Shown piece after piece: positions 22,488 through 33,370 of a DNA stretch of 64,000 nucleotides. The notes under the pieces are model-generated. The model saw nothing but the letters and a program-made list of their open reading frames with translations, had not been told where the DNA came from and made no database searches. The translations under genes were made by a program, and so were the position numbers. Source of the stretch: Adiantum capillus-veneris (taxonomy: Eukaryota; Streptophyta; Polypodiopsida; Polypodiales; Pteridaceae); assembly GCA_014529385.2 (NCBI GenBank), contig CM043968.1, forward strand, positions 8,478,648 to 8,542,647, in the 5' to 3' direction. How positions within the stretch are numbered: position 1 is the stretch's first letter; every line of letters begins with the position of its first letter.

Positions 22488-23361
22488 TTTTTTGTATAGC
22501 CAATGGCCAGCTTACAAGGCTTTTACGCTCATGATAAGAGAATACTTCTTTGATTATACAGAATGTGGCTCAAAAATCATAATGTTGCTTTTATAAGGCT
22601 TTTTGAGAAAATTGATATAGATTACATCAAAATTTCAGGCTCAGCTAGGGTGGTCGGTTGGGAGGGTTCCCGTCAACTGCATATGTCAAACACTCCCCCC
22701 TTCCTAGCCGTTGCACATCCTTGTGCAAGCATTTGCTTTAGCTCTTTAGTAGTCAAATTGTCACTTTTTTGATATCTTTATGATCCGAGTGAACTTGGCA
22801 GCTCGAGCGACTATGTTGGCTTGTACTGATAGATCTACAAAGGGATTGTTCAATAGTGCACTCTAATAGGCTACATGCCTTGCCGATAGATCTTTGGTCA
22901 GGGGATTGAAGATGGTGGATTCCATCTCAAAGAACCCTGCCATGAAAGCCTCCTCAAAGGTTTGTATATAGTGCAGTGCGTGTGGAGGAGCATGATCCTT
23001 ACATACATCCCCATGAGAATATTCATGTTGGGGGCTTCAGTTTCCGAGTTCAAGGCAATTCCCTGTATGCCTTCAAGGAAAATTTGCCAAGGTCGTTATG
23101 TTGCATCGATGTCTTCAAAGGCCTATATACATGTGATAATCATGTTTTCTATCTTTGTCGGCACCTTGCATGTGAGATCAGGTACACCCTCATTTGAGAA
23201 ATGGCAACTTTCATGGTATGGACCATGTACGATTTTGTCGGCTTGTAATTGTTGATCGGCTTAAAAAGTACCTGGTAATTCAGAATAGAGGGCCTCATGC
23301 TCCTCCATGTGTAATAGCTCTCCTAGAAGCACCATCTAGGGATTGGACAATAGGTTCGGTC
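22488..23361. other. unassigned DNA between elements A and C
   Basis: No protein family is visible. At 22688-22708 the plus strand reads CAAACACTCCCCCCTTCCTA; on the minus strand this is a purine tract followed by TGTTTGACATATG, the layout of a polypurine tract and LTR start of a minus-strand element, perhaps Ty1/copia. No second LTR or coding support was found. Confidence 0.4.
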
Positions 23362-24245
23362 GATCCTAATGAATGATATCTTTCGTGAGCATCTGGATGG
23401 TTTTGTGGTGATCTTTGGATTATATCTTGTTATTTTCTAAGAATCAAGAGGAGCATGAGCAACATGTACAAATAATCTTGAATAAACTTCGGGAGACAAG
23501 CTTGTATACAAAGCTAGAGGAGTGCTTGTCTCATTAGTCAGAATTGAAGTTTTTGAGGTATGTTATTTCTAAGAAGGGGATCTCCATGGACTCAAAAAAG
23601 GTGCAAACCATTCTTGATTGGGAGAGCGCCCATGTCAATGAGTGGTCTCCCAATGCTTCTTAGGATTTTCAAATTTATATGGTATCTTTATCAAGGACTA
23701 CTCCAAGAGATGTCCAGTGCTTCTTAGGATTTGCAAATTTCTATTGTATCTTTATCAAGGACTACTCCAAGATTGTCACTCCATTGACAAGATTAACAAG
23801 GAAGGGCAAGTTTGCTTGGGATTCAAAGACTGAGAAAGCTTTTCTAATATAAAGGTAGCTTTCACAACTGCACCCATTCTAATTCATGCAGATCCTACAA
23901 AGCCTTTCATCTTAGAGATAGACACTTTAGTGTTTGCCTTGGAGCCATTCTATTCCAAGTAGGTGATGATGGTCGAGTACATCTAGTGGGCTTTCCATCC
24001 CCGAAATTTCTTTACCTGTTTATGAAATCCATGACAAAGATCTCTTGGTGATTATTGACTCTTCTGAAACCTGGCGTCGCCTACTTGAAGGAGCTCCTTA
24101 TAAGATCACAGTCTATATAGATCACAAGAATTTGGATTACTTCATGTCATCTCATGTCTTGAATCATCTTCAAGCCAGGTGGAGTGGTATCTTATCAAGA
24201 TGTGACTTCATTATTTCTTAAATCCCTGACCATCAGCAAGGTAAG
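23362..24245 (+). pseudogene. 3' part of reverse transcriptase and RNase H, element C
   Basis: The RT is cut at its 5' side: the first recognisable text is NDIFREHLDGFVVIF, directly before a damaged catalytic box (LDY in place of LDD, after a frameshift). Then come the thumb motif SKNQEEHEQHVQIILNKLRE, the connection [15 protein letters not shown] with a 60-70 bp repeated segment (23640-23770), and RNase H text (ILIHADPTKPFILEID; later YKITVYIDHKNLDYF). Several stops occur. The gene was that of a Ty3/gypsy chromovirus. Confidence 0.82.
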
Positions 24246-25589
24246 TTGGATGCCTTATCTAGAAGGTTTTACTGTCCACCTAACGAAGGAGATGCAACAC
24301 TCGATCAACAAGAATCTATAACCTTGAAGTATGAGAAGCTTAAGTTGAACACAACCATAAGCAAGGCTCCATTAGATTCTACTTTTCTCATCCAAGTGAA
24401 GAAGCAAACTGCCAAGGACCCACTTGCCTAGAATATCAAAAGACAACTGCAAGGGCAAGGAAGTGTTAATGAGGACTTTCAAGAAATTGATGGGTTGATT
24501 TACTATAAAGGTTTCCTCTATATTCTTCCAGGATCAATGTGCTTGGAAATACTACAAAAGAGGCATGACCTTCCAACAACATGACATTTTGGAGTCAGTA
24601 AGACAATTGAGCTTGTATCACATGACTATTGGTGGCCTCAAATGTGAAAATTGGCAAGAAGTATGTGGGCACTTGTGACACTTGCAATAGATCCAAGGCC
24701 CCTCATCATCATCCTCATGGATTACTTCCTCCCTTGCCGATTCGAAGCAACCCATGATCATCCATATCTAAGGATTTCATTGTGGAGCTACCCTTGTCAC
24801 TAGGATTTGACTCCATTCTAGTGGTCGTGGACTGGTTTACAAAGATGACACGCTTAATTCCAACCACCCAAATTATCACCGGAGAAGGTACGACCAAAAT
24901 CTTCCTACAACGTATCTATCGTCCCCATGGCTTACCTGATGACATTGTTTGCAATCAAGGACCACAATTTGTCTCAAGCTTTTGGAAAAGCCTTTTCAAG
25001 TTACCAGGAGTACACATAAACCTCTCATCGTCCAATCGCCCATCAATCGCAAAGTGATGGACAAACAGAGAAAGTAAATCAAGTCCTTGAGCAATATCTA
25101 CGTTGTGCAATCAATTATCATCAAGATAATTGGGTGAATCTACTACCATTGGTAGATTTTTCTTATAATAATATTGTTCATGCTTCTACTCATCATACCC
25201 CATTCTTTGCCAACCATGGTCAGTATCCCAAAATGCATATCCATGTGAATCATGAAGCGAAGAACCCACCTACTATAAACCTTACTCTACAGTTATCCAA
25301 AATTCATGAGGATTTGAGGATGCACATAAAAGAAGCTCAAGAGAAATAAAAGAGTAATGGAAACCAGCATCGGATGCAACATCCAACATACGGAGATAAA
25401 GTATGGCTTCTACATCATGATCTATGCTCCTCTCATCCTTGCCAAAAGCTAGATTACAAGTGGATTGGACCATTCAAGATTCTAGGCCAAGTCAATCCAG
25501 TCACCTATCACCTCCAACTACCCCAATCTATGAAGATTCGTCTTTCATGTCTCAGTTCTAGAGCCTTGTTGCACATCCAACATTCCTAG
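24246..25589 (+). pseudogene. integrase of element C
   Basis: It begins after the RNase H signature (LDALSRR at 24246). Core text includes FDSILVVVDWFTKMTRLIP, YRPHGLPDDIVCNQGPQF (second catalytic Asp mutated to Asn in CNQG) and a shifted HPQSDGQTE (Glu). The GPY/F-like end reads YKWIGPFKILGQVNPVTYHL and lacks a strong H2C2 part because of damage near 24600. The wording resembles fungal and vertebrate sushi/Tf-type chromoviruses more than the elements at 40-62 kb. Multiple frameshifts make it non-functional. Confidence 0.85.
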
Positions 25590-25604
25590 AAGAACCCAGC
25601 AACC

Positions 25605-25622
25605 CCCCCCCCCCCCCCCCCT
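25605..25622. repeat. poly-C tract
   Basis: Eighteen or so consecutive C bases lie between the integrase tail and the chromodomain of element C, where the protein would have a proline-rich linker. Length is probably unstable and prone to sequencing error; it may explain a local frameshift. Confidence 0.9.
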
Positions 25623-25866
25623 CCAATTGAGATCAATGGGCAAGAAGATATGAAGTTGAGAAAGTACTTGATTCTCAAATTTCACGGGGTAGGATACAAT
25701 ATCTTGTACAATTTGAAAGGATATGATGCTAGAGAGAGAACACGGGAACCAACATCTATCTCTAGAGGAGGACCCCTCAAAGTTCAAGAGTTCCACCAAC
25801 AACATCCATGGAATCCAAAGCCAATTGATACAAACACCACCGCTCCTTGTGGAATTCGTAGCTAGA
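25623..25866 (+). pseudogene. chromodomain of element C
   Basis: The reading frame after the proline-rich linker gives INGQEDMKLRKYLILKFHG, then YNILYNLKGYDARERTREPT. This is a chromodomain pattern (V-x-K-I-L, Y-L-V-K-W-K-G-Y, T-W-E-P) in which two of the three cage aromatics are altered. In chromoviruses the domain follows integrase and binds modified histone H3. Frameshifts are few, but key residues have decayed. Confidence 0.8.
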
Positions 25867-25887
25867 GAGAGGGATTGGGGGGGGGGG
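25867..25887 (+). promoter_or_regulatory. polypurine tract of element C
   Basis: GAGAGAGGGATTGGGGGGGGG runs up to the LTR start TGTAATGTCAC. The G run mirrors the C run 260 bases upstream. Its position after the chromodomain stop fits a polypurine tract. Confidence 0.75.
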
Positions 25888-25943
25888 TGTAATGTCACAA
25901 ATGCTTGAGAGTCAGCCTCCTGTGTTTCCTACAATAAAGCATT

Positions 25944-26004
25944 AGAAGATTTTAGAAGGTCCTGGAAGATTCTAGAAGATTTGAGGAAAGTTCTAGAAGG
26001 TTCT
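25944..26004 (+). promoter_or_regulatory. heat-shock-element-like array in element C LTR
   Basis: GAA and TTC-type triplets alternate every five bases: 25945 GAA, 25950 TTT, 25955 GAA, 25960 TCC, 25965 GAA, 25970 TTC, 25975 GAA, 25980 TTT, then after a one-base slip 25991 TTC, 25996 GAA, 26001 TTC. Two stretches (25965-25977 and 25991-26003) are perfect three-unit heat shock elements of the form nGAAnnTTCnnGAAn or its complement. A weaker cluster is at 26088-26119. The array lies 170-230 bases upstream of the TATA box. Binding by heat shock factor is known for this motif; activity here is inferred. Confidence 0.75.
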
Positions 26005-26172
26005 AAAAGATGGCTTGCATCATCGCTTATGTCGTTGCCTAATTATCACCTGCATCATTGCTTATGTCATCGCTTGCATCGTCAATAGAAGGTTTTAGAA
26101 GGAAGAACCTAGAAGTTTCTAACCTCCTAAAAATGAAGAACCTACAAGGAACTTAGCCTCCTTAGTCATCAA

Positions 26173-26179
26173 TATAAAG
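26173..26179 (+). promoter_or_regulatory. TATA box of element C LTR
   Basis: TATAAAG within AATATAAAGAGAGG lies about 285 bases into the LTR and downstream of the heat-shock-like array. Its place fits the U3/R border of an LTR promoter. Confidence 0.55.
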
Positions 26180-27288
26180 AGAGGTCTTGGGCTACAAGCC
26201 CCTCAGTCTTGCCAACACCGGTTGTGAGGCTCCTGTAAGGTAAGTCCTCTTCTAGTTCTTATCTTGTTATCAAGTCTTGTTCTTGTAAGTCAAGCCTTGT
26301 AATCCAAGTTTTGTAATCAAATTCTCTTAATCAAGTATTGAGTCTTGTAATCAAGATTTAGTGTTGCAATCAAGCTTCAAGCTCTTGTATATTGTGAGCG
26401 TCTCCTCTCGCTCTCTTGTAGCTCAAGATGCACTCATAATACTTTGTATTGCCTCAAGTGATTGATTGTGGCATATCAATTTATGGATGATATCAATGGA
26501 TTGTTGCAAGTACAATTGACTGATTGCACAAACAAAACAATGCGGGGTTCAACGATATAAAAAATAGGAATGCTAGAAAGTCATTCTTGAATTATTTTTC
26601 ATACAAAAAACACAATTGCTACAATGTGAGTATGGTTTTAAAAAAAACAAAAATGAAATATAGATAACCTCAAATTGAGAATCCGCAAAACTATGGAATA
26701 GCTTGTCACTTTTGTAAGGTCAAACTCACATTAAGGAGAAATAAATGCATATATGTGTTTAAAATGTTAGAACCATGTGTACATAAATATGATTTGTTAA
26801 CTAAGCATATTGCTTTGTTGATATACTCAAGAACAATTTTTCACATATAAATACAAGGATATTTGGACTATCTGCATTCTCTACAAGGTTCATCTTCATT
26901 GTCTTGTGGGAGGCAATAAAGTGATGTGGAGAGCTTTCTTGAGAAGAATCTCATCTTTGCCTTGAAGAGGGTTAAAAACCATGAAAAATAATAAAAAGAA
27001 TCAAGAGTAATTTTTTAGGAAGCATTGATCCATTCATATGCCGTAAGCACTTGGAGATTTGGGTTTAGAAGAATAGTTGGCATGCTCAAAGGGCACATCC
27101 TTAATGTTGCATGGCCTTTTTGGCCTTGGCTAAAATTATAAAACCTTGCTATTGATAGATAAACCCAATTGTCCTTTTTGTGATTACAAGGTTCGTGCAT
27201 CATGACACATTGGATGAATTTGAACAAAATGTTCTTAAGTCCACCGATAACAAGAAAGCTTTTTAATCATAATATGTTGAATCAAATA

Positions 27289-27393
<105 letters not shown>

Positions 27394-27670
27394 TAAGATG
27401 TTCTCAGGCTTCTCAACACTCTCATCACCAAGTGTCATAGCATGAAGGTCTACATACCTTTGTGTTGGTCAAAGATGCACCATCGTGACTACCTTGCATA
27501 ATCTCTAAATCTAAAGATTTTAATTGAAACTAGTCTCGTCTCATGTTAGCCAACAAACAAAAACCATGTGCAAAGCTCCCCATGAGTGCTTTACACCAGA
27601 TTTCTTTTGGATTCTCTTGGTAATTCAAGTAATTGATTGTGGATGATAAGGATAGATTGTTTTAGGTATA

Positions 27671-27763
27671 GCTGGCTTGATTGTACATGTTTTCGATTAA
27701 GCTATGTGTGTGTGTATACACACACAGCTGGCTTGATTGTACATGTTTTTGGTCAAGCTATGT

Positions 27764-27797
<34 letters not shown>
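27671..27797. repeat. tandem duplication, 56 bp, with TG/CA tracts
   Basis: GCTGGCTTGATTGTACATGT occurs at 27671 and 27727, each copy followed by AAGCTATGTG and a CA tract. The second CA tract has expanded to about 16 units. No gene is involved. Confidence 0.9.
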
Positions 27798-27800
<3 letters not shown>

Positions 27801-29310
27801 TATGTGTACCTCCTTGGCACTTGTTCATAAAAGGTGAGTGGGATTTTCCTTGATTCACACCTTTAATGGTGTGTATGCCCTCTCTATTATGAATGCATCA
27901 AATGGATTGGTGTGATGCGGTGCAAAGTTTCTATACTACAACAAGAAGGTGATTGCCCGCATGCTTCTATGTCAAAGATAGAATGTAAAAAAATGCTATC
28001 GTTGATGATAAACTTTGCCAACAATTGGGAACCTTGAAGACTGTAATGGCTACTTATACTAACATGCAGTGGCTTGTAGTGATTATACTTCTTGAAATCG
28101 TGCATATACTTCTTTGACTCCTAAAAAGACGATTGTTGAGACTTGAGTCAAAAATCACACTTCAACAAATTATTTGTGCATTTATAGAGGAAGCATGCAT
28201 CTCATGTTAAGTAATTCAATCAACATCTAGGTATATAAGATTGTCCTTTCACACATCATCCTTTTTTAGAACGCTTTGACTTGCAAATACTCTTGAAAAA
28301 AGAAAAGTCAATCAATTTGATCAATGAAAAGGAAGTAGTGACATTCTTGCATTCATGCAATCTCAATCCTGCATATTGAGATTGCATAGTCCTTTAGATA
28401 TGGTGGGAAATCCTCATTAAGTTTTCCTAGCATGGAGGGCAGTAGGTTTGAAACTTGAATTAAAGTGTTCAGATCGTGTTAACCATATTCCCCTAGTTGG
28501 TTACCTAACAAAGGTAAGTAATTTGTTCACAAGATACTTTTTTTAATTAGCTTCCATGTTTAGGTGCTTCTTGAACTTGCAAATTTTTGTTCAAAATTTT
28601 CTTCATATGCACAAGAACTTGTCAGACCTAAACATATAACATCCGTAGTCACTAATCACACATCGGGTTGGAAATTTTGAGGCTACAAACGTGAAGCTCT
28701 TTTTCAATCGTGACACCTTACAATCCCCATCATTTTTACAACTACTTTGAAGGTATGCATGGGGAAGGAATTTTTGCCCTGCTCTAGGGGACAAGGGTTG
28801 TAGTGATGTATACTCTCTTTGCTAACAAAAATAGTACTAAAACTTCCAATACTATACATGTATATATATTTTTACTATCGGTAGAGAAATCTTGTTGTCG
28901 CTCATATGATTACTAAGCTCATCATATTTAGTTAGCTTGCACAAAACTCAAAGTTATCATGAAAAAGAAAATTCTCTAATGCCTAAAATCTATACGTGCA
29001 AAGTGAATTGAGAGAAGTAAGACTCTGCCTTTAAAAAATAAAAGTAGTTGATGAGGAGGAAAATTGAGGCATTCTCAAAAGGAGGCAAGCTGGTCGTGCT
29101 TATTCCGTTGAAGGTCCACTAGTTGATTGCTACAAGCTGAAGATAACTTGCATGGAAAGTGGTGTATTGGTTGACCGCATGAGAGACAGAGAGAGGTTCT
29201 TACCACGGAGATATTTAAGGCCAAGATGATAGGCCTTGTGATTTCATCAATTGCGTTGTTAACATGATATGCAGTTTGCTAATGAAAGCATCCATTTGTA
29301 TGAGCAAGCA

Positions 29311-29372
29311 AGGAAAAAGTGGTCTATCTCAAAGACTAATGAGGAAAAAGTGGTCTATCTCAAAGACTAATG
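29311..29372. repeat. tandem duplication, 2 x 31 bp
   Basis: AGGAAAAAGTGGTCTATCTC and the following AAAGACTAATG are repeated exactly 31 bases on. It is a simple local duplication with no coding role seen. Confidence 0.95.
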
Positions 29373-29585
29373 AGGACTAATGAGGTTCCCGTAAACATTA
29401 CAAAAGTGGCCGTAATGGCTCAAAATAATAATAACGGGATATTCAATGACGTCCATGAACTCGTATCTTCATGTTGCAACATCCATCTTCATCTTCATTA
29501 CTTCATCACCATCTTCATGTGGAATCTTTACAGAATCTTTGAGGAATCTTTATGGAAACGTTGTTGAAAGGGCGTCCTTTCAACA

Positions 29586-30132
29586 CTCTCCCCCTCCAAA
29601 TTCTTGTCGTCCCCGACAAGACCCTATGTCTTTGCTGGCCTTGACGAGTTCTTGATGTCTTGGTGTTGGTTGAAGTTGTTGTGGCAGCTTCTTCTGCAGT
29701 TGGTTGCTTTGCGTGATGTTAAAGCTGCCTTGAAGTTGTACCTGTAGTCTATTTGAAGCCTGGAACTCTCCCCCTCCTATTGGTTGTTGTATCTTGAATT
29801 GCATGAGGTTGTATCGACTTGTTGGTGCAGCAGGTTGTTGTCATTGTAGCTCTAGTATGCTTTTCTTGTGGTTGTTATCTGGCAGTCGTACCTGTAAGTT
29901 GACTTGAAGCTTTGTCAAGCTGTTTTTTGGTCTCTCCCTTTTGACTTGTCAGTAGATTTGCAATTAGTAGTGTGGGGATATCATGGTTCTTCTTGTTTTT
30001 GTTGTTATAAAAAATAAAAGAGTAAAAGTAAAATGTAGCGTATATACAAAATGAAGGTCTTGGATACCTGGATAAGACTAAAGGGAAAAACCCAGTGGGA
30101 AAAAATGTCTTTAGTCATAATTAAATGCGAGG
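29586..30132. other. unassigned DNA
   Basis: The stretch is GT-rich on the plus strand with repeated TTGTTGTGG-like wording and two CTCTCCCCCTCC blocks (29586 and 29767). No protein family is recognised in any frame. Confidence 0.4.
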
Positions 30133-30133
30133 C

Positions 30134-30447
30134 TATATGTACTTAGGTTCTGATGTTATAGAGTTATGCTGAGTTAAAGTATATATGGCCATATGGCTAC
30201 TAGTATGGGCTTGATATACATGGATAAGTGTTAGTAGCTTGAAGTCAGAGTCATTGTTGTTGAGCAAAGGATCATAAAACCTGTTTCTGCTATATGTACT
30301 TAGGTTCTGATGTTATAGAGTTATGCTGAGTTAAAGTACATATGGCCATATGGCTACTAGTATGGGCTTGATATACATGGATAAGTGTTAGTAGCTTGAA
30401 GTCAGAGTCATTGTTGTTGAGCAAAGGATCATAAAACCTGTTTCTGC
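30134..30447. repeat. tandem duplication, 2 x 157 bp
   Basis: TATATGTACTTAGGTTCTGA to CCTGTTTCTGC (30134-30290) is repeated at 30291-30447 with, by eye, one base change (GTATATATGG against GTACATATGG). The near identity means a recent event. It contains no gene. Confidence 0.95.
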
Positions 30448-30960
30448 TTGTCATCGTCATTTGTTTGTGTAAGTGCATGGGTGGAATAAAAAAGAGAGTG
30501 CCTAATGCATACGTCCAATGATGGGACATCTATATGCTTGCACAGAGTTATGCATGTTAAACATGAGGTGTGAGAGAAGAGTATTGATGGGTTCTTCATG
30601 GAGTTAGTGTAGCGAGAAAAACATATAGCATGAGTGCTTGAAAAGCTTTCACTACTCACAAGAAGGGTTTTTGCTGTCGAGGTTTCTCCACTCTTCCTCA
30701 CTGTGTCAAGTGCGTGAGTGTTTTTTTTTTTGGACTACTCCACCTTCTCCACCTTATATATTATATGGACTTTGACTCTTATGCTCACCTCTTCCAGCAT
30801 GAGCGACATGACTTTATGTATGCTCAACTCTCCAGCTTGAGCTTATACCTATTAGCTAGACTCATAGACCACAGAAAAATATTAACTTGAAGCTTGGGTC
30901 TGACACTTTGCTCATTTAGTGGCTCAGCTGCCCAACTCTAGACTTTTATGCCATGTAAGT

Positions 30961-31332
30961 TTAATGGCGACTTGGACTTACCTGATCGCGGCCTGAAATC
31001 CAATTCCATATGCTTTTGATGTTAAGGCCTTTCTCGTTAGTTTTTGTTTGAGATGCCATGTTGTCCAACACATTGGCATATATCTGCTCTTCATTCCTTG
31101 GTAGCAAATTGTGGTCGCTTGATGAGACAGGTATTGATGTTGAAGCAATGGTTGATGAAGTCTTCTTCTTCCAGATAGTGTTGTTCAAAACTGTGACCTC
31201 CGCATTTACCGTTGCTTTCTTTTTGTTGTTAAGAGACTGTAAAGGAGTTGTGTATCTTTCTTGTTGTTGAGCCTCAATCACGGATTTTGGAACCCACATT
31301 GTTCTTGGGCATGGTGTGATGTCCTTTGCCAC
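30961..31332 (-). other. open reading frame of 123 codons, unidentified, inside element D
   Basis: The frame is open for 372 bases and is basic and Ser/Thr/Lys-rich, with MWVPKSVIEAQQ near its start and FEFWSISG-like hydrophobic text only at the end. A further open stretch in the same direction lies upstream (about 31560-31390). It is within 900 bases of a primer binding site on the same strand, so it may be a gag remnant, but no zinc knuckle or capsid motif is visible. I do not recognise a family. Confidence 0.3.
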
Positions 31333-31339
31333 TTGCCTT

Positions 31340-32204
31340 GTTTTTTCTTTGACTTGATGGTACCTTGTCTTTAATTTCCAAATATGGCTGTTACTTTTGT
31401 AAAAGCCTTGCTCTTGTAGTAATTGACGAGGGATCCATCTATAGGTTGTAGTACTCTTGGGTTAGTGGGTGGCTGCTCTTCATTTTTTGATGTTTCTTGC
31501 TTTTTCTGGGTGATTCCTTGATAAGCTACTACCTTAGGTAACCATATTTGAAAGTTACCCTCATATTAGACTTATTTTGACCTTGGACTCAAGCACTTCA
31601 CAAATTTCACTTTTCTCTGGCAATTCACAACTCAATTGCACTTGAAGTGATGCAAATTTGATGACACTTCATCTTAAACTTGTGAACATCAGTCGTACCT
31701 CATGACACAGTCAGTTTACCCTAGGCTAATGGTTATATCTCTTCTTGGCCTTGTTAGGGTCACTTAGTGTTTTCTTATGAGAATCATCTGTTTCTTTATG
31801 TTGGTTTTGGTAGCAATTTTAATGTTTTTCTCAAGTGTTGGATCATAAATTTCAATGTCTACTCTTTTCACCCCCTTCAAGGGTATATGGTGTGGGTTTT
31901 GCTTTCAAGGCAAGCAAACAGCCTTATTGTTTCTTCTTTTTGTTTGTTTTTGCGTTTTTCTACTTTATTTCTACACAAGTATAACAAGCACTCAAAACCA
32001 AAAACCATAACTCCACATTATCCTACTTAACTAAATCTAACTAGTCGCAGACCCTCGGCAAGACACAGGCTTTCCGGCTATCCACTAGACCTCAGGATAC
32101 TCTATCCTGGATCTTGTTCTAAAAGTTTAAGCTCTCTCTAGCCAAGACTAAAGTAAGCTAACCATCACACGAGTGACGTAGATCTCCCTACTTAAGGTCT
32201 TGTG
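31340..32204 (-). other. leader region of element D, no clear gene
   Basis: This lies between the primer binding site (32205-32222) and the reading frame at 30961-31332 on the minus strand. Stops are frequent. It is AT-rich with no recognised protein or RNA motif. Confidence 0.4.
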
Positions 32205-32222
32205 TCCCCGACAACAGCGCCA
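32205..32222 (-). promoter_or_regulatory. primer binding site of element D (tRNA-Asp type)
   Basis: The minus strand reads TGGCGCTGTTGTCGGGGA. The 3' end of plant tRNA-Asp predicts TGGCGCCGTTGCCGGGGA, so the match is 16 of 18 with two C-to-T changes. Such sites are common in Athila/Tat elements. One base separates it from an LTR end (CTAAAACA on the minus strand). Confidence 0.8.
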
Positions 32223-32223
32223 A

Positions 32224-33060
32224 TGTTTTAGGGCAAAACTACTCCCATGTTCATGCTCACAAGCATGACGCAGACAACATACTTATCATTCGATGACACG
32301 ACTAACCCGTAGGTGCATGTAGGCAATCTCGTTAGTGTCAGGCTGAGACCAATCTACACATATGTACTTTTATGATGCATCAATCACTAACCCTGGTAGA
32401 ATGCAACCCACTCTATCTCTAAACGCTCACAACACCGTTTACACTTCCAATGAACTCGGAATCGCATCAAACTTACTAGGCACCATCCTCTCACTAGGAT
32501 ATATTTACCTATAAGTCTAATCTCACCAGATTTGAACCCTAATTATCTCAAATACAGTCTCGATAGACTAACATGTCATAATCCAAAAGTGGGCGAAACT
32601 TAAGTTTATGAGTATCTGTGTGTAGCTAATCTCTTTCTCATTCCATAAAGCACTTGATTGTTGAAAACAGACACTGTTTGTGCTACTTACAAGCAAAACA
32701 AGCTCGAAGAAGGATCGATCGCGAACAGCTCGAAAATGTGAATGTGTGGCGTGGGCGCGTAGCTCTCGGAGAGACTACCGCGATGGTGTAGTCACGTCGT
32801 GAATCCGGTGAGGGAGAAGCGCGTAGCGAAGAAAATAAGACTCTCTCTCTCTCTCTCTCAGACTCGTACGACACAGGATTAATGTTCAAAATAATGTTTT
32901 TCAAAAATGGTTCTAAGGTGACTTTTATACTTTAGTCACCTTAGCTAAAAAATGTACATGGGGTTCTCTTACTCATTATTACAAAGTGGGAGCAAATCTG
33001 AGTCCTGACTAACTGATTAATCTTTACATAACCCAGACCAATGGATCAAAATGATAAGAC
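32224..33060 (-). repeat. 5' LTR of element D (outer end uncertain)
   Basis: On the minus strand this ends ...GCCCTAAAACA directly before the primer site. A TATAAAAG box on the minus strand is at about 32921-32929, and a CT tract (32840-32859) lies in the region that would be transcribed. I found no second copy in the window, so the outer end is only estimated; it could extend beyond the hairpin at 33062. Confidence 0.5.
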
Positions 33061-33061
33061 G

Positions 33062-33120
33062 TCTTGTAAAGCATATCAAAATCTTTGACATAAAATGGGA
33101 ATTTGATATGCTTTACAAGA
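33062..33120. repeat. perfect 19 bp inverted repeat with 21 bp loop
   Basis: TCTTGTAAAGCATATCAAA (33062-33080) is followed after 21 bases by its exact reverse complement (33102-33120). It can form a strong hairpin in DNA or RNA. It could be a small MITE, a fold-back insertion or an RNA precursor; nothing around it decides. Confidence 0.9.
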
Positions 33121-33370
33121 TGGGTTCATTACAACAGTTGGACAAATGGGGCTCCAACACTGGACATTGTTTCCTCATTAGTCTATCTCTCTCCCCCCTC
33201 TCTCCCTCTTTATCGCATGCAAAAGGGCTTTTTAAAATTTTGGACGTTAGACTTCAGGTCGCAGATTGTGACACGTGTAAAGGGCTCCCCCTTCCGCCAT
33301 ATTATGTTAGTAGATTGCAAGAAATTCCTAGTTTTCAAAGGGTCCTCTTGAATCAAGTGAGTCCGTACTA

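Larger units (their letters stand above)
25888..26550 (+). repeat. 3' LTR of element C (right end uncertain)
   Basis: It begins TGTAATGTCACAAATGC. A TATAAAG box lies at 26173-26179. The 5' LTR is not in the window because the element is truncated upstream, so the right boundary (near 26550, around CAAAACAATG) is a guess. The upstream part contains a phased array of GAA/TTC units, described separately. The transcribed part is rich in CAAG/TCTTGTAA repeats. Confidence 0.65.

Noticed and set aside
22670-22710. Ty1/copia 3' LTR start after a polypurine tract (minus strand)
   Set aside because: Only the tract and a TGTTTG start are present; no LTR partner or copia protein was seen, so it is noted only within the unassigned stretch.
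29563-29600. Ty1/copia LTR start (minus strand, TGTTGAAAGG after a purine tract)
   Set aside because: There is no second copy in the window and no coding support; the short palindrome could be chance.
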